Shown here: piece by piece, positions 18,225 to 28,429 of the stretch
Layout: each line of letters opens with the position of its first letter
How positions within the stretch are numbered: position 1 is the stretch's first letter
DNA from: Duganella phyllosphaerae
GTDB taxonomy: Bacteria; Pseudomonadota; Gammaproteobacteria; Burkholderiales; Burkholderiaceae_D
Direction of reading: 5' to 3'
DNA length: 64,000 nucleotides
Assembly: GCF_001758785.1 (NCBI RefSeq)
Contig: NZ_LROM01000050.1
Coordinates: forward strand, 1-64,000
The notes under the pieces: generated by a model
The model's database searches: none
Seen by the model: only the letters and a program-made list of their open reading frames with translations
Told to the model about the DNA's origin: nothing
Made by a program: the position numbers and the translations under genes

Positions 18225-21200
18225 TCAGGCCACGTGCGCCTGGCGCACCAGTTCTATCACCTTTTCAGCTGGCTGATCGAAAGCAGCGATCAAGCCCGCC
18301 TCCTTCAGTTTCGCCGCTTTCAGGTGACGTTCCTTGACGTGGCCATAACCGCGAATGTCTTCCGGAATGCTGGCAATCGCCACCGCCTGCGCCAGGTTCT
18401 CTGCCGTCAGCTTGGGCAACAGCGCCCGCACCGTCTCGCGGTACTGTTTGACCAGCGCGCGCTCGGTCTTGCGCTCTTCGGTGTAGCCAAAGATGTCAAA
18501 CGCGGTGCCACGCAGGCCTTTAAATTTGGCCAGCACGCCGAAGGCCTTCATCATCCACGGGCCGAACTCTTTTTTCACCAGCTGGCCGCTGGCGTCATGC
18601 TTGGCCATGATCGGCGGCGCCAGGTGGAACTTGAGCGTGATGTCGCCCTCGAACATAGCGGCGATCTTTTTCTGGAACGCGCCGTCGGTGTACAGGCGGG
18701 CCACTTCGTACTCGTCCTTGTAGGCCATCAGCTTGTAGTAGTAGCGCGCCACGGCTTCGGCCAGGCGCGTGCCCTTGCCCAGTTTCGCTTCGGCGGCGCG
18801 CACTTCCTCCACCAGCGTCACGTACTGCTGCGCGTAGCCCACGTTCTGGTACGCGGTGAGCAGATCGACGCGCTTGGCGATGATGTCGTCGAGCGTCTGG
18901 TTGCGCTTGAATTCGATCACCTTCGACGGCGCGGTCAGGCGCGTGACCGAACCCAGGTCGTGCGCGGCCGTGCGGCCCCAGGTAAATGCGGCCTGGTTGA
19001 ATGCCACCGACACGCCATTGAGTTCGATCGCACGCACGATCGAGGACTCCGAGAGCGGCACATGGCCCTTCTGGAACGCGTAGCCGAGCATGAACATATT
19101 GGTGGCGATCGAGTCGCCCATCAGCGCGGTGGCGATGTGACCGGCATCGACGAAGTCGGTCATGCTCTCGCCGCAGGCGCGCACGATCTCGCTGCGCGAA
19201 CTGGCGTCCGGGAACTGCCAGTCCGGGTTCTTCACGAACGCCGCCGTGGACGAACCGGTGCTGTTGATCATGGCGCGGGTGCGGTTTTCGCCCATGCGCG
19301 ACAGGGCGTCGCGGCTGGCAGTGACGATCAGGTCGCAGCCGATCACCAGGTCGGCGCTGCCGGTGCCCACGCGGGTGGAATGCAGGTCGGCCTGGCGGTC
19401 GGCCAGGCGTACGTGCGACATCACCGGGCCGCCTTTTTGCGCCAGGCCACTCATGTCGAGCACGATGGCGCCCTTGCCTTCCACGTGCGCGGCCACGGCC
19501 AGGATCTGGCCAACCGTCACCACGCCGGTGCCGCCGATGCCGGTGATCAGGATGCCGTACGGTTGCGCGGTCGAAGGCAATACGGGCGCTGGCAGCGCGG
19601 CAGGCGGCGCGGCATCCTTGCCCGCAGCGGCCTTCTTCGGCTTTTTCAGCGCCCCGCCTTCCACCGTCACAAAGCTCGGGCAGAAACCGGTGGTGCACGA
19701 GAAGTCCTTGTTGCACGACGACTGGTTGATCTGGCGCTTGCGGCCCAGTTCCGTCTCCAGCGGCTCGACCGACAGGCAGTTCGACTGTACCGAACAGTCG
19801 CCGCAGCCTTCGCACACGGCCTCGTTGATCACGGCGCGCTTGGCCGGATCCGGGTACTCGTTGCGTTTCCGGCGGCGGCGTTTTTCCGACGCACAGGTCT
19901 GGTCGTAAATCATGGCCGACACGCCCGGCTGGTCGCGCAGCTCGCGCTGCACGTCCATCAGTTCCGACCGGTGGCGCACGATCACGCCTTCGGCCCACTT
20001 GTAATCGGCCGGGTATTTATCGGGTTCGTCGGTGACCACGATGATCGGCGTGACGCCTTCGGCGGCGATCTGGCGCGAGATCATGCCGGGATCGAGCGGA
20101 CCGTCGAACGACTGGCCGCCGGTCATGGCCACCGCGTCGTTGAACAGGATCTTGTAGGTGATGTTGACCTTGGCCGCCACTGCGGCGCGGATCGCCAGGA
20201 TGCCGGAGTGGAAATAGGTGCCGTCACCGAGATTGGTAAACACGTGCTTCTCGTTGGTGAACGGCGCCTGACCTACCCAGGTCACGCCTTCGGCGCCCAT
20301 GTGGGTAAAGGTGGACGTTTCGCGGTCCATCCACAGCACCATGTAGTGGCAGCCGATGCCGGCCAGCGCGCGCGAGCCTTCCGGCACCTTGGTCGAGCTG
20401 TTGTGCGGGCAGCCGGAGCAGAAGAACGGCGTGCGGTCGGTCTGCGGATTCGGTTTGGCCGGCAGCGTGGTCAGCGCCAGCTCTTTCGCTTCGAGGAAGG
20501 CGATGCGCTGCTTGACGCGCTCGGCCACCGGGTGGCCGTCGCAGTAGTGGGCGATGCGCGAGGCAATCGCGCGGGCGATCTGCGCGGGATTGAGTTCGTA
20601 CGTGGCTGGCAGCAGCCAGTCGCCGTGCCCGGTCTTGCCCTTGTTGCTCCACTCGCCCGTATCGTCGAACTTGCCCACCACGCGCGGCCGCTGGCCGTCG
20701 GGCAGGTTATACAACTCTTCCTTCAACGCGTATTCGAGGATCTGGCGTTTTTCTTCGACCACCAGGATCTCGTCGAGGCCCTTGGCAAATTCGTGCACGC
20801 CGTCGGCTTCCAGCGGCCAGGTCATGCCGATTTTATACAGGCGGATGCCGATGTCGGCAGCCGACTGTTCGTCGATGCCCAGATCGGCCAGCGCCTGGCG
20901 CGTGTCGAGGTACGACTTGCCGGCGGTGATGATGCCGATCTTGGGCTTGGGACTGTCCCAGATGATTTTATTGAGCTTGTTGGCGCGGCAGTACGCCAGC
21001 GCGGCGTACCACTTGTAGGTATTCATCCGCACTTCCATGTCGAGAACGGTGTCGGGCCAGCGGATATTCAAGCCGCCGGCTGGCAGTTCGAAGTCGGTTG
21101 GCAGTTCGATCTTGACGCGGTCCGGGTCGAAATCGACCACAGCGCCCGACTCGATGATGTCGGTCACGCACTTCATCGACACCCACAGCCCGGTATAGCG

Positions 21201-21815
21201 GCTCATCGCCCACGCGTGCAGGCCGTAGTCGATGTACTCCTGCACCGACGCCGGGTACAGCACCGGGATGCCGCAGGCATTCAAGATATGGTCGGACTGG
21301 TGGGCGGTGGACGACGACTTGGCGGCGTGGTCGTCGCCAGCCAGCACCAGTACGCCGCCGTGCTGGGCGGAGCCGGCGTTGTTGGCGTGCTTGAAGACGT
21401 CGCCGCAGCGATCGACGCCCGGTCCCTTGCCGTACCACATCGAGAACACGCCGTCGTACTTGGCGTCCTTGAACAGGTTGGTTTGCTGGGTGCCCCAGAC
21501 GGCAGTGGCGGCCAGGTCTTCGTTCATGCCGGGATGGAACTTGACGTGGTGGGCGTCGAGGTATTTCTTGGCCTTCATGGCCGTCATGTCGACGCTGGTG
21601 ACTGGCGAGCCGCGATAGCCGGTGATGTAGCCGGCGGTGTTCAGGCCAGCTTTGAGGTCGCGTTCACGCTGCATCATCGGCAGGCGGATCAGCGCCTGGG
21701 TGCCGGTCATGAAGGCGCGGCCGCGCTCGAGCGTCCACTTGTCGTCGAGCGAGAATTCAGGCGCTGCCGGCGGGATGGCCGGGTCCAATAGCAAACCCTT
21801 TTGAGGTGCGTTCAT
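18225..21815 (-). CDS. Fused indolepyruvate:ferredoxin oxidoreductase-family enzyme
   Basis: A 1196-residue single-chain 2-oxoacid:ferredoxin oxidoreductase. The N-terminal part holds the pyrimidine/TPP-type alpha region (GYITGYRGSPVTSVD), the middle a ferredoxin-like cysteine cluster (CEGCGDCSVQSNC, then CNKDFSCTTGFC), and the C-terminal third the gamma region (GILITGIGGTGVVTVGQIL). Such enzymes oxidatively decarboxylate aryl pyruvates to acyl-CoA. Beside HPPD it probably handles phenylpyruvate, hydroxyphenylpyruvate or indolepyruvate. The ATG at 21815 has GTGGAG upstream. It is unusually long compared with archaeal two-subunit forms because of the fusion. Confidence 0.9.
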   Translation of the reverse strand: MNAPQKGLLLDPAIPPAAPEFSLDDKWTLERGRAFMTGTQALIRLPMMQRERDLKAGLNTAGYITGYRGSPVTSVDMTAMKAKKYLDAHHVKFHPGMNEDLAATAVWGTQQTNLFKDAKYDGVFSMWYGKGPGVDRCGDVFKHANNAGSAQHGGVLVLAGDDHAAKSSSTAHQSDHILNACGIPVLYPASVQEYIDYGLHAWAMSRYTGLWVSMKCVTDIIESGAVVDFDPDRVKIELPTDFELPAGGLNIRWPDTVLDMEVRMNTYKWYAALAYCRANKLNKIIWDSPKPKIGIITAGKSYLDTRQALADLGIDEQSAADIGIRLYKIGMTWPLEADGVHEFAKGLDEILVVEEKRQILEYALKEELYNLPDGQRPRVVGKFDDTGEWSNKGKTGHGDWLLPATYELNPAQIARAIASRIAHYCDGHPVAERVKQRIAFLEAKELALTTLPAKPNPQTDRTPFFCSGCPHNSSTKVPEGSRALAGIGCHYMVLWMDRETSTFTHMGAEGVTWVGQAPFTNEKHVFTNLGDGTYFHSGILAIRAAVAAKVNITYKILFNDAVAMTGGQSFDGPLDPGMISRQIAAEGVTPIIVVTDEPDKYPADYKWAEGVIVRHRSELMDVQRELRDQPGVSAMIYDQTCASEKRRRRKRNEYPDPAKRAVINEAVCEGCGDCSVQSNCLSVEPLETELGRKRQINQSSCNKDFSCTTGFCPSFVTVEGGALKKPKKAAAGKDAAPPAALPAPVLPSTAQPYGILITGIGGTGVVTVGQILAVAAHVEGKGAIVLDMSGLAQKGGPVMSHVRLADRQADLHSTRVGTGSADLVIGCDLIVTASRDALSRMGENRTRAMINSTGSSTAAFVKNPDWQFPDASSRSEIVRACGESMTDFVDAGHIATALMGDSIATNMFMLGYAFQKGHVPLSESSIVRAIELNGVSVAFNQAAFTWGRTAAHDLGSVTRLTAPSKVIEFKRNQTLDDIIAKRVDLLTAYQNVGYAQQYVTLVEEVRAAEAKLGKGTRLAEAVARYYYKLMAYKDEYEVARLYTDGAFQKKIAAMFEGDITLKFHLAPPIMAKHDASGQLVKKEFGPWMMKAFGVLAKFKGLRGTAFDIFGYTEERKTERALVKQYRETVRALLPKLTAENLAQAVAIASIPEDIRGYGHVKERHLKAAKLKEAGLIAAFDQPAEKVIELVRQAHVA

Positions 21816-21933
21816 TTTGTCTCCACTATTCTTTGCAATACGCTCCTCGTGAGAGCGCATGGAATGTGTTTCTGTTACGAGTGCCGGCGCGCCAATCTGT
21901 GAGGCGCTGCCGGCGAAGATAACGATTATGCGG

Positions 21934-23037
<1,104 letters not shown>

Positions 23038-23100
23038 GTGTGTCTCCTGGGTTTGTTATGCGAATTTATCGCCCAGTATAGACCCGCCCACCCGGCATTT

Positions 23101-23147
23101 AATTGCAAACAATTCCCCGGCATCGCCGATGTGCGCAATAATATTGC
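23101..23147. promoter_or_regulatory. Inverted repeats in the hppD/lrp intergenic region
   Basis: Two AT-rich dyads, AATTG-CAAA-CAATT (23101-23114) and the perfect GCAATA-A-TATTGC (23135-23147), lie in the 136-bp divergent gap. AT-rich dyads are typical of Lrp/AsnC sites. Assignment to the adjacent regulator is inference. Confidence 0.45.
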
Positions 23148-23173
23148 CTTAACGCTGATTTATTGAGGGATTT

Positions 23174-23704
23174 ATGACCAAAGTTGCGCTGGACAAAACC
23201 GACCGCAAAATTCTGTCCATTTTGCAAGCCGACGGCCGGCTGTCCAACCAGGACGTCGCCGAGATGGTGGCGCTGTCGCCATCGCCCTGCCTGCGCCGCA
23301 TCAAGCGGCTCGAGGAAGCGGGCGTGATCCGCCAGTACGTGGCGCTGCTCGACCCCGACAAGATCGGCCTGGGCCTCTTGGCCTATGTGAACGTGCGGCT
23401 GGAAAAGCACAGCGACGCCGGCGCCCACAGCAACGCCCGCGCGCTGGGTGCGCCCAACGCCCCGCCCTCGCCGCGCGCCGACTTTGCCGACTCGGTGGGC
23501 CAGTGGCCCGAGGTGGTGGCCTGCTACGCGATGACGGGCGAGATGGACTACCTGCTGCGCGTGCACGTGGAAGACATGGAACACTTCTCGCGCTTCATGA
23601 TGGCGACCCTGCTGCGCCACCCGGCGGTGCTCGACGTGAAATCGAGCTTCGCCCTGCAGCGCATCAAGGACACCACCGCCCTGCCGCTGACCAGCCAGCC
23701 GTAA
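23174..23704 (+). CDS. Lrp/AsnC-family transcriptional regulator
   Basis: A 176-residue regulator with an N-terminal helix-turn-helix (LDKTDRKILSILQADGRLSNQDVAEMVALSPSPCLRRIKRLE) and a C-terminal RAM ligand-binding domain (VVACYAMTGEMDYLLRVHV). It is about 20 residues longer than usual because of an Ala/Pro-rich insertion near residues 80-100. Divergent orientation to hppD suggests it responds to an aromatic amino acid and controls that gene. Confidence 0.92.
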   Translation: MTKVALDKTDRKILSILQADGRLSNQDVAEMVALSPSPCLRRIKRLEEAGVIRQYVALLDPDKIGLGLLAYVNVRLEKHSDAGAHSNARALGAPNAPPSPRADFADSVGQWPEVVACYAMTGEMDYLLRVHVEDMEHFSRFMMATLLRHPAVLDVKSSFALQRIKDTTALPLTSQP

Positions 23705-23709
23705 AGCCG

Positions 23710-25614
23710 TTATGGGAAGTGGCGGTTCAAATGCGCCAGGAATGGGTCAGCTTTCATGAAGCCGATCACGCGGCTACCCGGCACTTCCTCGCCGTCCTTG
23801 AACAGGATCATGCCCGGTGGGCCGAACAGGCCGAAGCGCTTCATCAGCGCCTTGTCGTCGGCGTTATTGGCGGTCACGTCCACTTGCAGCACGCGGATCC
23901 TGGCCATCTTGTCCTTGACCGGCTGCTGGGAAAACGTGAAACGCTCCATCTCCTTGCACGACACGCACCAGTCGGCGTAGAAGTCCAGCATCACCGGAGT
24001 CTTGGTGGTGGCCAGGATCTGGTCCAGCTCCGCCACCGTTTTGATGCGCGGGAAGTGCGCGTCGGCGGCGGCAGGCGCACTACCTTCTGCATTGCCACGG
24101 CCGCCAGTCAGGTGACCGAGCGGCTGCAGCACGTCGCGGCCACCGCTGGCGGCGCCCGTCAATTCCAGCACGCCGACCAGCAGCAGCGCCATGCCCAGCG
24201 CCTTGCCGACATAGGTACCCAGCCCTGCACCCTTGGCGGCCGACTCGAACACGTTGAGGAAGGCTGCGCACAGCAGCGCAAACACACCCCACAACACCAT
24301 GCCGGTGGTGGCCGAGAACACCGGCGTGATCATCCAGATCGCGGTGGCGATCAGCAGCAGGCCAAACAGCTTTTTCACGCCGTTCATCCAGCCGCCGGCA
24401 CGCGGCAGCAGGCTGCCGGCCGAGATCCCGGTCAGCAGCAGCGGCACGCTCATGCCCACTGCCATCGAGAACAGCGCCCAGCCGCCGGTCCACACGTTGC
24501 GGGTCTGGCTGATGTAGAGCAGCGCGCCAGCCAGCGGGCCTGCCACGCAGGGGCCGACGATCAGGGCCGACAGCGCACCCATGATGAATACGCCGGCGAA
24601 CTTGCCGCCGCCCATATTGCCGCTGGCGGAACTGAGTTTGCTTTGCAGGCTGCTCGGCAGCTGCAACTGGTAGACGTCGAACATCGACAAGGAGAGCACG
24701 AACAGCAGCGCGCCAAAGGTCAGCAGCACGGCCGGCTTTTGCAGCGCCGCCGCCAGGCCTTCGCCGGCCAGGCCGGCAGCCACGCCCAGCGAGGTGTACA
24801 CCAGCGCCATGCCCAGGCTGTAGGCCAGCGCCAGTGCAAAGCCACGGCCACGCGACGGGTTGCCTTCACCGACGATAATCGACGACAGGATCGGCACCAT
24901 CGGCAGCACGCAGGGTGTGAACGACAGCAGCAGGCCGAAGACCAGGAACGCCAGGCCGATGCGCCAGGCGCTGCCGCTCTCCAGGGTGCGCTGGGCAATC
25001 GAGCTGTCGTCTTCGTGCACCGCTGGTGCGGCTGCCGCTGCCGCTGCAGCGGTTGATGGCACAGTGGTTGATGGCGCAGCGGTGGGCGGCGCCGCCAGTG
25101 CCGGCGCTTCGCCATCAGCCGGCAACGCCGTTAGCACGCCGGTCCTGGCCGGGTCGATCGCGTAGGTGGCCGAGGCCGGGGAATAGCACAGGCCCGCATC
25201 GGCGCAACCCTGGTAGTTCACCGTCAGCTTGATCGGCTTGTTCGATGCCAGCGGCAGGTCAACCACCAGCTGGTCCTGGTAAGTCTCCATCTCCTTGTTG
25301 AAGTTGGTGTCGAACTTGCGGATGCCGTCCGGCAGGCGCGGGGTGGCCAGCGCCACGCCGTCGGCCTGGAAGCCCAGGCGTTCCCGGTACAGGTGGTATT
25401 CGGGGGCGATCTTCCACGCCAGGCGCACGGTGTGGGGGTCGGTTTGCGTTGCGGTGAGCTTGAATGCCTGCTCGGGTTCCAAAAAGTCGGCGGCGCGCGC
25501 CGGGTTGGCCATGCTGATGACCAGCGTGATCAGCATGGTCATCATGGCGAGGGCGGCCACCATCATGGCGGCCGACATGTGCATGCGGCGCCACAGCAGT
25601 TGTTGTGTTTTCAT
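23710..25614 (-). CDS. dsbD: Thiol:disulfide interchange protein DsbD
   Basis: A 634-residue inner-membrane protein that carries electrons from cytoplasmic thioredoxin to periplasmic thioredoxin-like proteins. A signal segment is followed by the alpha domain with its cysteine pair (YQGCADAGLCYSP), eight or so membrane segments with the redox cysteines in FTPCVLPMVP and VGPCVAGPL, and a C-terminal thioredoxin domain with WCVSCK. The ATG at 25614 is one base after the apbE stop, so it is the last gene of the redox cluster and probably reduces its TlpA protein and cytochrome thiols. Confidence 0.94.
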   Translation of the reverse strand: MKTQQLLWRRMHMSAAMMVAALAMMTMLITLVISMANPARAADFLEPEQAFKLTATQTDPHTVRLAWKIAPEYHLYRERLGFQADGVALATPRLPDGIRKFDTNFNKEMETYQDQLVVDLPLASNKPIKLTVNYQGCADAGLCYSPASATYAIDPARTGVLTALPADGEAPALAAPPTAAPSTTVPSTAAAAAAAAPAVHEDDSSIAQRTLESGSAWRIGLAFLVFGLLLSFTPCVLPMVPILSSIIVGEGNPSRGRGFALALAYSLGMALVYTSLGVAAGLAGEGLAAALQKPAVLLTFGALLFVLSLSMFDVYQLQLPSSLQSKLSSASGNMGGGKFAGVFIMGALSALIVGPCVAGPLAGALLYISQTRNVWTGGWALFSMAVGMSVPLLLTGISAGSLLPRAGGWMNGVKKLFGLLLIATAIWMITPVFSATTGMVLWGVFALLCAAFLNVFESAAKGAGLGTYVGKALGMALLLVGVLELTGAASGGRDVLQPLGHLTGGRGNAEGSAPAAADAHFPRIKTVAELDQILATTKTPVMLDFYADWCVSCKEMERFTFSQQPVKDKMARIRVLQVDVTANNADDKALMKRFGLFGPPGMILFKDGEEVPGSRVIGFMKADPFLAHLNRHFP

Positions 25615-25615
25615 G

Positions 25616-26512
25616 TCAGAGATTCCTGTAAAGCGTCTGTCCGTGCTCGTCGATGGCGAGGTAGCCCATATCGGAGGTCTTGAGAAAATTGTGTCCATCG
25701 TGTTGCTTGAGCATGGCGATGGTGGAGCAGCTGCCCGCCGCCACCGCCATCGGCGCCATCACGCTCACCGAGCGCCAGTACCGCACCGGCATGCCGGTGC
25801 GCGGATCGAGGATGTGGCAATAGCGCACGCCATCGAGCTCGAAAAACCGCTCGTAGTCGCCGCTGGTGGTCAGCGCCCCGGAACTGATCGGGATGCTGGC
25901 GATGGTCGCGGTGGGGTCGCGTGGATCCTGGATGCCGATGCTCCACGGCCGCCCGTCCAGGCGCGGACCGATGAAGCGCATGTCGCCGCCCAGGTTCACA
26001 TAGCCATGCCGCACGCCGGCGTCGATCAGCACCGCTGCCGCGCGGTCGGCCGCGTATTCCTTGCCGAAGCCGCCGAAGTCGATCTCCATTCCCGGTTGCA
26101 GCAGGTGCACCTGCTGCCGCTCGCAATGGACATGGCGCCAGCCCACCAGCGCCAGCAACGGCGCCAGGGTGTCGGCATCGGGCACGCGTGGATTGCTGAA
26201 GTCCCACGCACGGCGCAATACGCCCGAGGTGATGTCGAACAGGCCGCCGCTGGCCGCGAACAGCGCGGCGGCGTAGTCGATCAGCGCCATGGTCTCGTTG
26301 TCGCACGCCACCGGCGCCTGGCCGGCGGCGGCGTTGATGCGCGAGACGATGCTGTCGGCGCGGTAGCGCGAGTACTTGTATTCGATGCGCCTTACCTCGG
26401 CGATTGCCCGAGCTGCCAGGACTTCGGCCGCCGCCACGTTCGGCGCCGCCAGGCGCAGCTCGCAGCGGCTGCCCATGGCGTCGAACTGCTGGCGGTGGAT
26501 GGCCGTTACCAT
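25616..26512 (-). CDS. ApbE-family FAD:protein FMN transferase
   Basis: A 298-residue enzyme that moves FMN from FAD to a Ser/Thr of a target protein. Family motifs are GGLFDITSGVLRRAW, EIDFGGFGKEYAADRA, NLGGDMRFIG and YCHILDPRTGMPV. Unlike most ApbE proteins no signal peptide or lipobox is visible at the start, which would imply transfer before export; an upstream start is unlikely because the gene already overlaps the DUF3570 gene by seven bases. The dedicated target is probably the DUF3570 product. Confidence 0.92.
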   Translation of the reverse strand: MVTAIHRQQFDAMGSRCELRLAAPNVAAAEVLAARAIAEVRRIEYKYSRYRADSIVSRINAAAGQAPVACDNETMALIDYAAALFAASGGLFDITSGVLRRAWDFSNPRVPDADTLAPLLALVGWRHVHCERQQVHLLQPGMEIDFGGFGKEYAADRAAAVLIDAGVRHGYVNLGGDMRFIGPRLDGRPWSIGIQDPRDPTATIASIPISSGALTTSGDYERFFELDGVRYCHILDPRTGMPVRYWRSVSVMAPMAVAAGSCSTIAMLKQHDGHNFLKTSDMGYLAIDEHGQTLYRNL

Positions 26513-27672
26513 GTGCGATTGACCGCCAGCTGGATGGTGCGTGCCCGTACCGCGTCCAGGCCAGGACTGCCGGAGCCGAACACGCGCCAGCTGCCGCGCT
26601 GCTGGTAGGCCGAGACCTTGGCATCGACCGACCAGTTCTTGTCGATCTGCTTGCTCACCTTGAGCCCCAGCGTGACCGCGCCAAAACCCGAGAGCCGGTA
26701 ATCGGCCGACGCAAAGTTGTTCGGGTTGTAGCCCGGCGGGAACGGCTGGCCCAGCGTCTGGTCGTACACGGGATCGAAGTAGAAGTCGGCCGCGCGCTGG
26801 GTGTACAGCCGCACTTCCGGCGTGACGGTCCAGCCATCGGCCAGCGGCTGCACGTACTCCTGGCCCAGCGTGTGGCCGCGCACGCCGAAGCTGTCGCGGT
26901 AGTAGCGGTACGACGTGCGGCTGGTGCCACCGGTCGCTTCCACGTAGTGGTTCCAGCGCAGCAGCAGCGTGCTTTCGTCGCGGGTGCGCGGGCGGTTGTC
27001 GGGGAACTTGTACGGATCGTTGAAGTAACCCTTGCCGGTGTCGTGCGCCAGCGTGACCTGCACCACGTCGGCCTTGCCCAGCACTTGCGTCACACCGAGC
27101 AGGAAATTGGTGCTTTGCTTGCGCTCGTTGCGCACGATCTGGTTGGTCGGGTTGATGTGGTCATTGGCGCGGCCGATGCCGGCCGACCAGGTGGTATTGC
27201 GGTCTTCGCTCTCGAAGGTGCCCGACACCGAGAGAGCGCGCGACAGGTAATCGTCCTCGGACGAATACGCCGCGCCCACGGAGAGGCTGCCGCGGTCGAA
27301 GTAGCGTTTGACGGACACGTCGCCGGCAGTGCGGTGGTCGCTCATGCGCGAGGCGCCCGAAATGGCGCTGTGATAGCGCGGCGTGGCGCCCGAGACGTCG
27401 TCGTTCACGGCCGAGGCGCTGATGCTCCACACGCCGGCCACCGGCGCCATGACAGACACCGACGGCGCCTTGACGTGGATGCGGTCGAGGCCCGACTGGC
27501 TGTCCTTGTAATCGAGGTAGCCGACGCTGATCACGCCATTGGTGGGTGGCGCCTCGGCATGGGCCTGCACGCCCGGCAGCAGCAGCGCGGCGGCCAGGAT
27601 GGCGGAAGCCGCGACAGCTGACGGCGAAGGCGGGGCCGCCCCGGAAGAAGTTTCGGTCTTGATAGGTTCCAT
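26506..27672 (-). CDS. DUF3570 outer-membrane protein with flavinylation-like motif
   Basis: A 388-residue exported protein. A signal peptide ends near AHAEAPP (about residue 40; the N-terminus before the hydrophobic stretch is longer than usual). The rest alternates as in a beta-barrel and ends in tryptophan (AVNRTW), an outer-membrane signature. Residues 91-97 read DDVSGAT and 105-108 SGAS, the first matching the Dxx(S/T)GA(T/S) site flavinylated by ApbE. It lies directly before apbE. DUF3570 has no established function known to me. Confidence 0.85.
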   Translation of the reverse strand: MEPIKTETSSGAAPPSPSAVAASAILAAALLLPGVQAHAEAPPTNGVISVGYLDYKDSQSGLDRIHVKAPSVSVMAPVAGVWSISASAVNDDVSGATPRYHSAISGASRMSDHRTAGDVSVKRYFDRGSLSVGAAYSSEDDYLSRALSVSGTFESEDRNTTWSAGIGRANDHINPTNQIVRNERKQSTNFLLGVTQVLGKADVVQVTLAHDTGKGYFNDPYKFPDNRPRTRDESTLLLRWNHYVEATGGTSRTSYRYYRDSFGVRGHTLGQEYVQPLADGWTVTPEVRLYTQRAADFYFDPVYDQTLGQPFPPGYNPNNFASADYRLSGFGAVTLGLKVSKQIDKNWSVDAKVSAYQQRGSWRVFGSGSPGLDAVRARTIQLAVNRTW

Positions 27673-27681
27673 GTACTGTTC

Positions 27682-27906
27682 CTAGTTGCAGCCGCAGCCG
27701 CCGCCACCGACGCCGGCGCCGCCCGAAGACGATTCGCGGCTGGTGTAGATATGGTCGTCATAGCGGTTGAACAAACCGCCGTCGTTGAAAGTCATTTCGG
27801 GCTTGGCCAGGTTGCCCTTTTCCCACGGCTGCACCTGGCCGAAGCCTGCGCAGCCGGTCAGCGTAGTGAGGCCGGCGGCGATCAGCATTGCTGACAGAAG
27901 CTTCAT
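27682..27906 (-). CDS. DUF4266 small lipoprotein with Gly/Cys-rich tail
   Basis: A 74-residue lipoprotein. The lipobox is LTGC (cysteine 19), then VQPWEKGNLAKPEM, the conserved DUF4266 core, then a tail ending GVGGGGCGCN with two cysteines. The start ATG overlaps the tlpA stop (ATGA) and the gene ends nine bases before the DUF3570 start. Constant company with DUF3570, ApbE and TlpA suggests a structural or electron-carrying partner; function is unknown. Confidence 0.88.
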   Translation of the reverse strand: MKLLSAMLIAAGLTTLTGCAGFGQVQPWEKGNLAKPEMTFNDGGLFNRYDDHIYTSRESSSGGAGVGGGGCGCN

Positions 27907-28409
27907 TTGGCCGCTCCCAGCGCGGCGACGATCTGCGCTTCCAGTGCGGCGCGGTCGCTGTCGCGGAAGCCCGAGTGCTCGGCGATCACCTTGCCGTCGG
28001 TGCCCACCAGCACGCTGCTGGGCATGCCCTTGATGCCGTACTGGCGCGGGGTGGCGCCCTTGGGATCGAAAGCGATGGTAAACTTGGCCGGCGTGGTGGC
28101 GAGGAACTTGCGTGCCTCTTCGCTGGTGCCGTCCACGTTGACGCCGACGATCTGCAAACCGCGCGTACCGTACTTGGCCTGCATCTCGTTCATCCACGGG
28201 AACGACTGGCGGCACGGACCGCACCACGACGCCCAGAAATCCACGTACACGACCTTGCCCTGCAGGCTGGCCAGTTTGACTTCGCCGTCGGCGCCAGGCA
28301 GCGTGAACTGCGGCGCCGGTGCGCCCTTGTCCAGGGCCAGCACCAGCGCGGGCGCTGCGGCCAGCGTAACGGCCAGTGCGGCCGCCGATACCATCGATAA
28401 CATTTTCAT
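27903..28409 (-). CDS. TlpA-family periplasmic thioredoxin
   Basis: A 168-residue thioredoxin-fold protein with an N-terminal signal peptide and the active site WASWCGPCRQSFP (WCGPC), followed by the cis-proline region. It should act as a disulfide reductase or cytochrome c maturation-type thioredoxin in the periplasm. GAGGAG lies seven bases upstream of the ATG. It sits between a c-type cytochrome gene and the DUF4266-DUF3570-apbE genes and is presumably recharged by the DsbD encoded three genes on. Confidence 0.92.
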   Translation of the reverse strand: MKMLSMVSAAALAVTLAAAPALVLALDKGAPAPQFTLPGADGEVKLASLQGKVVYVDFWASWCGPCRQSFPWMNEMQAKYGTRGLQIVGVNVDGTSEEARKFLATTPAKFTIAFDPKGATPRQYGIKGMPSSVLVGTDGKVIAEHSGFRDSDRAALEAQIVAALGAAK

Positions 28410-28429
28410 CACTTAACTCCTCGGTGGGT

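Noticed and set aside
18234-21791. Very long open frame antisense to the fused oxidoreductase
   Set aside because: High-GC codon usage leaves the opposite strand open; no homology-like motifs, and the minus-strand protein has strong family motifs. The same applies to long antisense frames over the M14 peptidase (7229-8992), JDVT cytochrome (28376-30652) and GspD (60500-62905).
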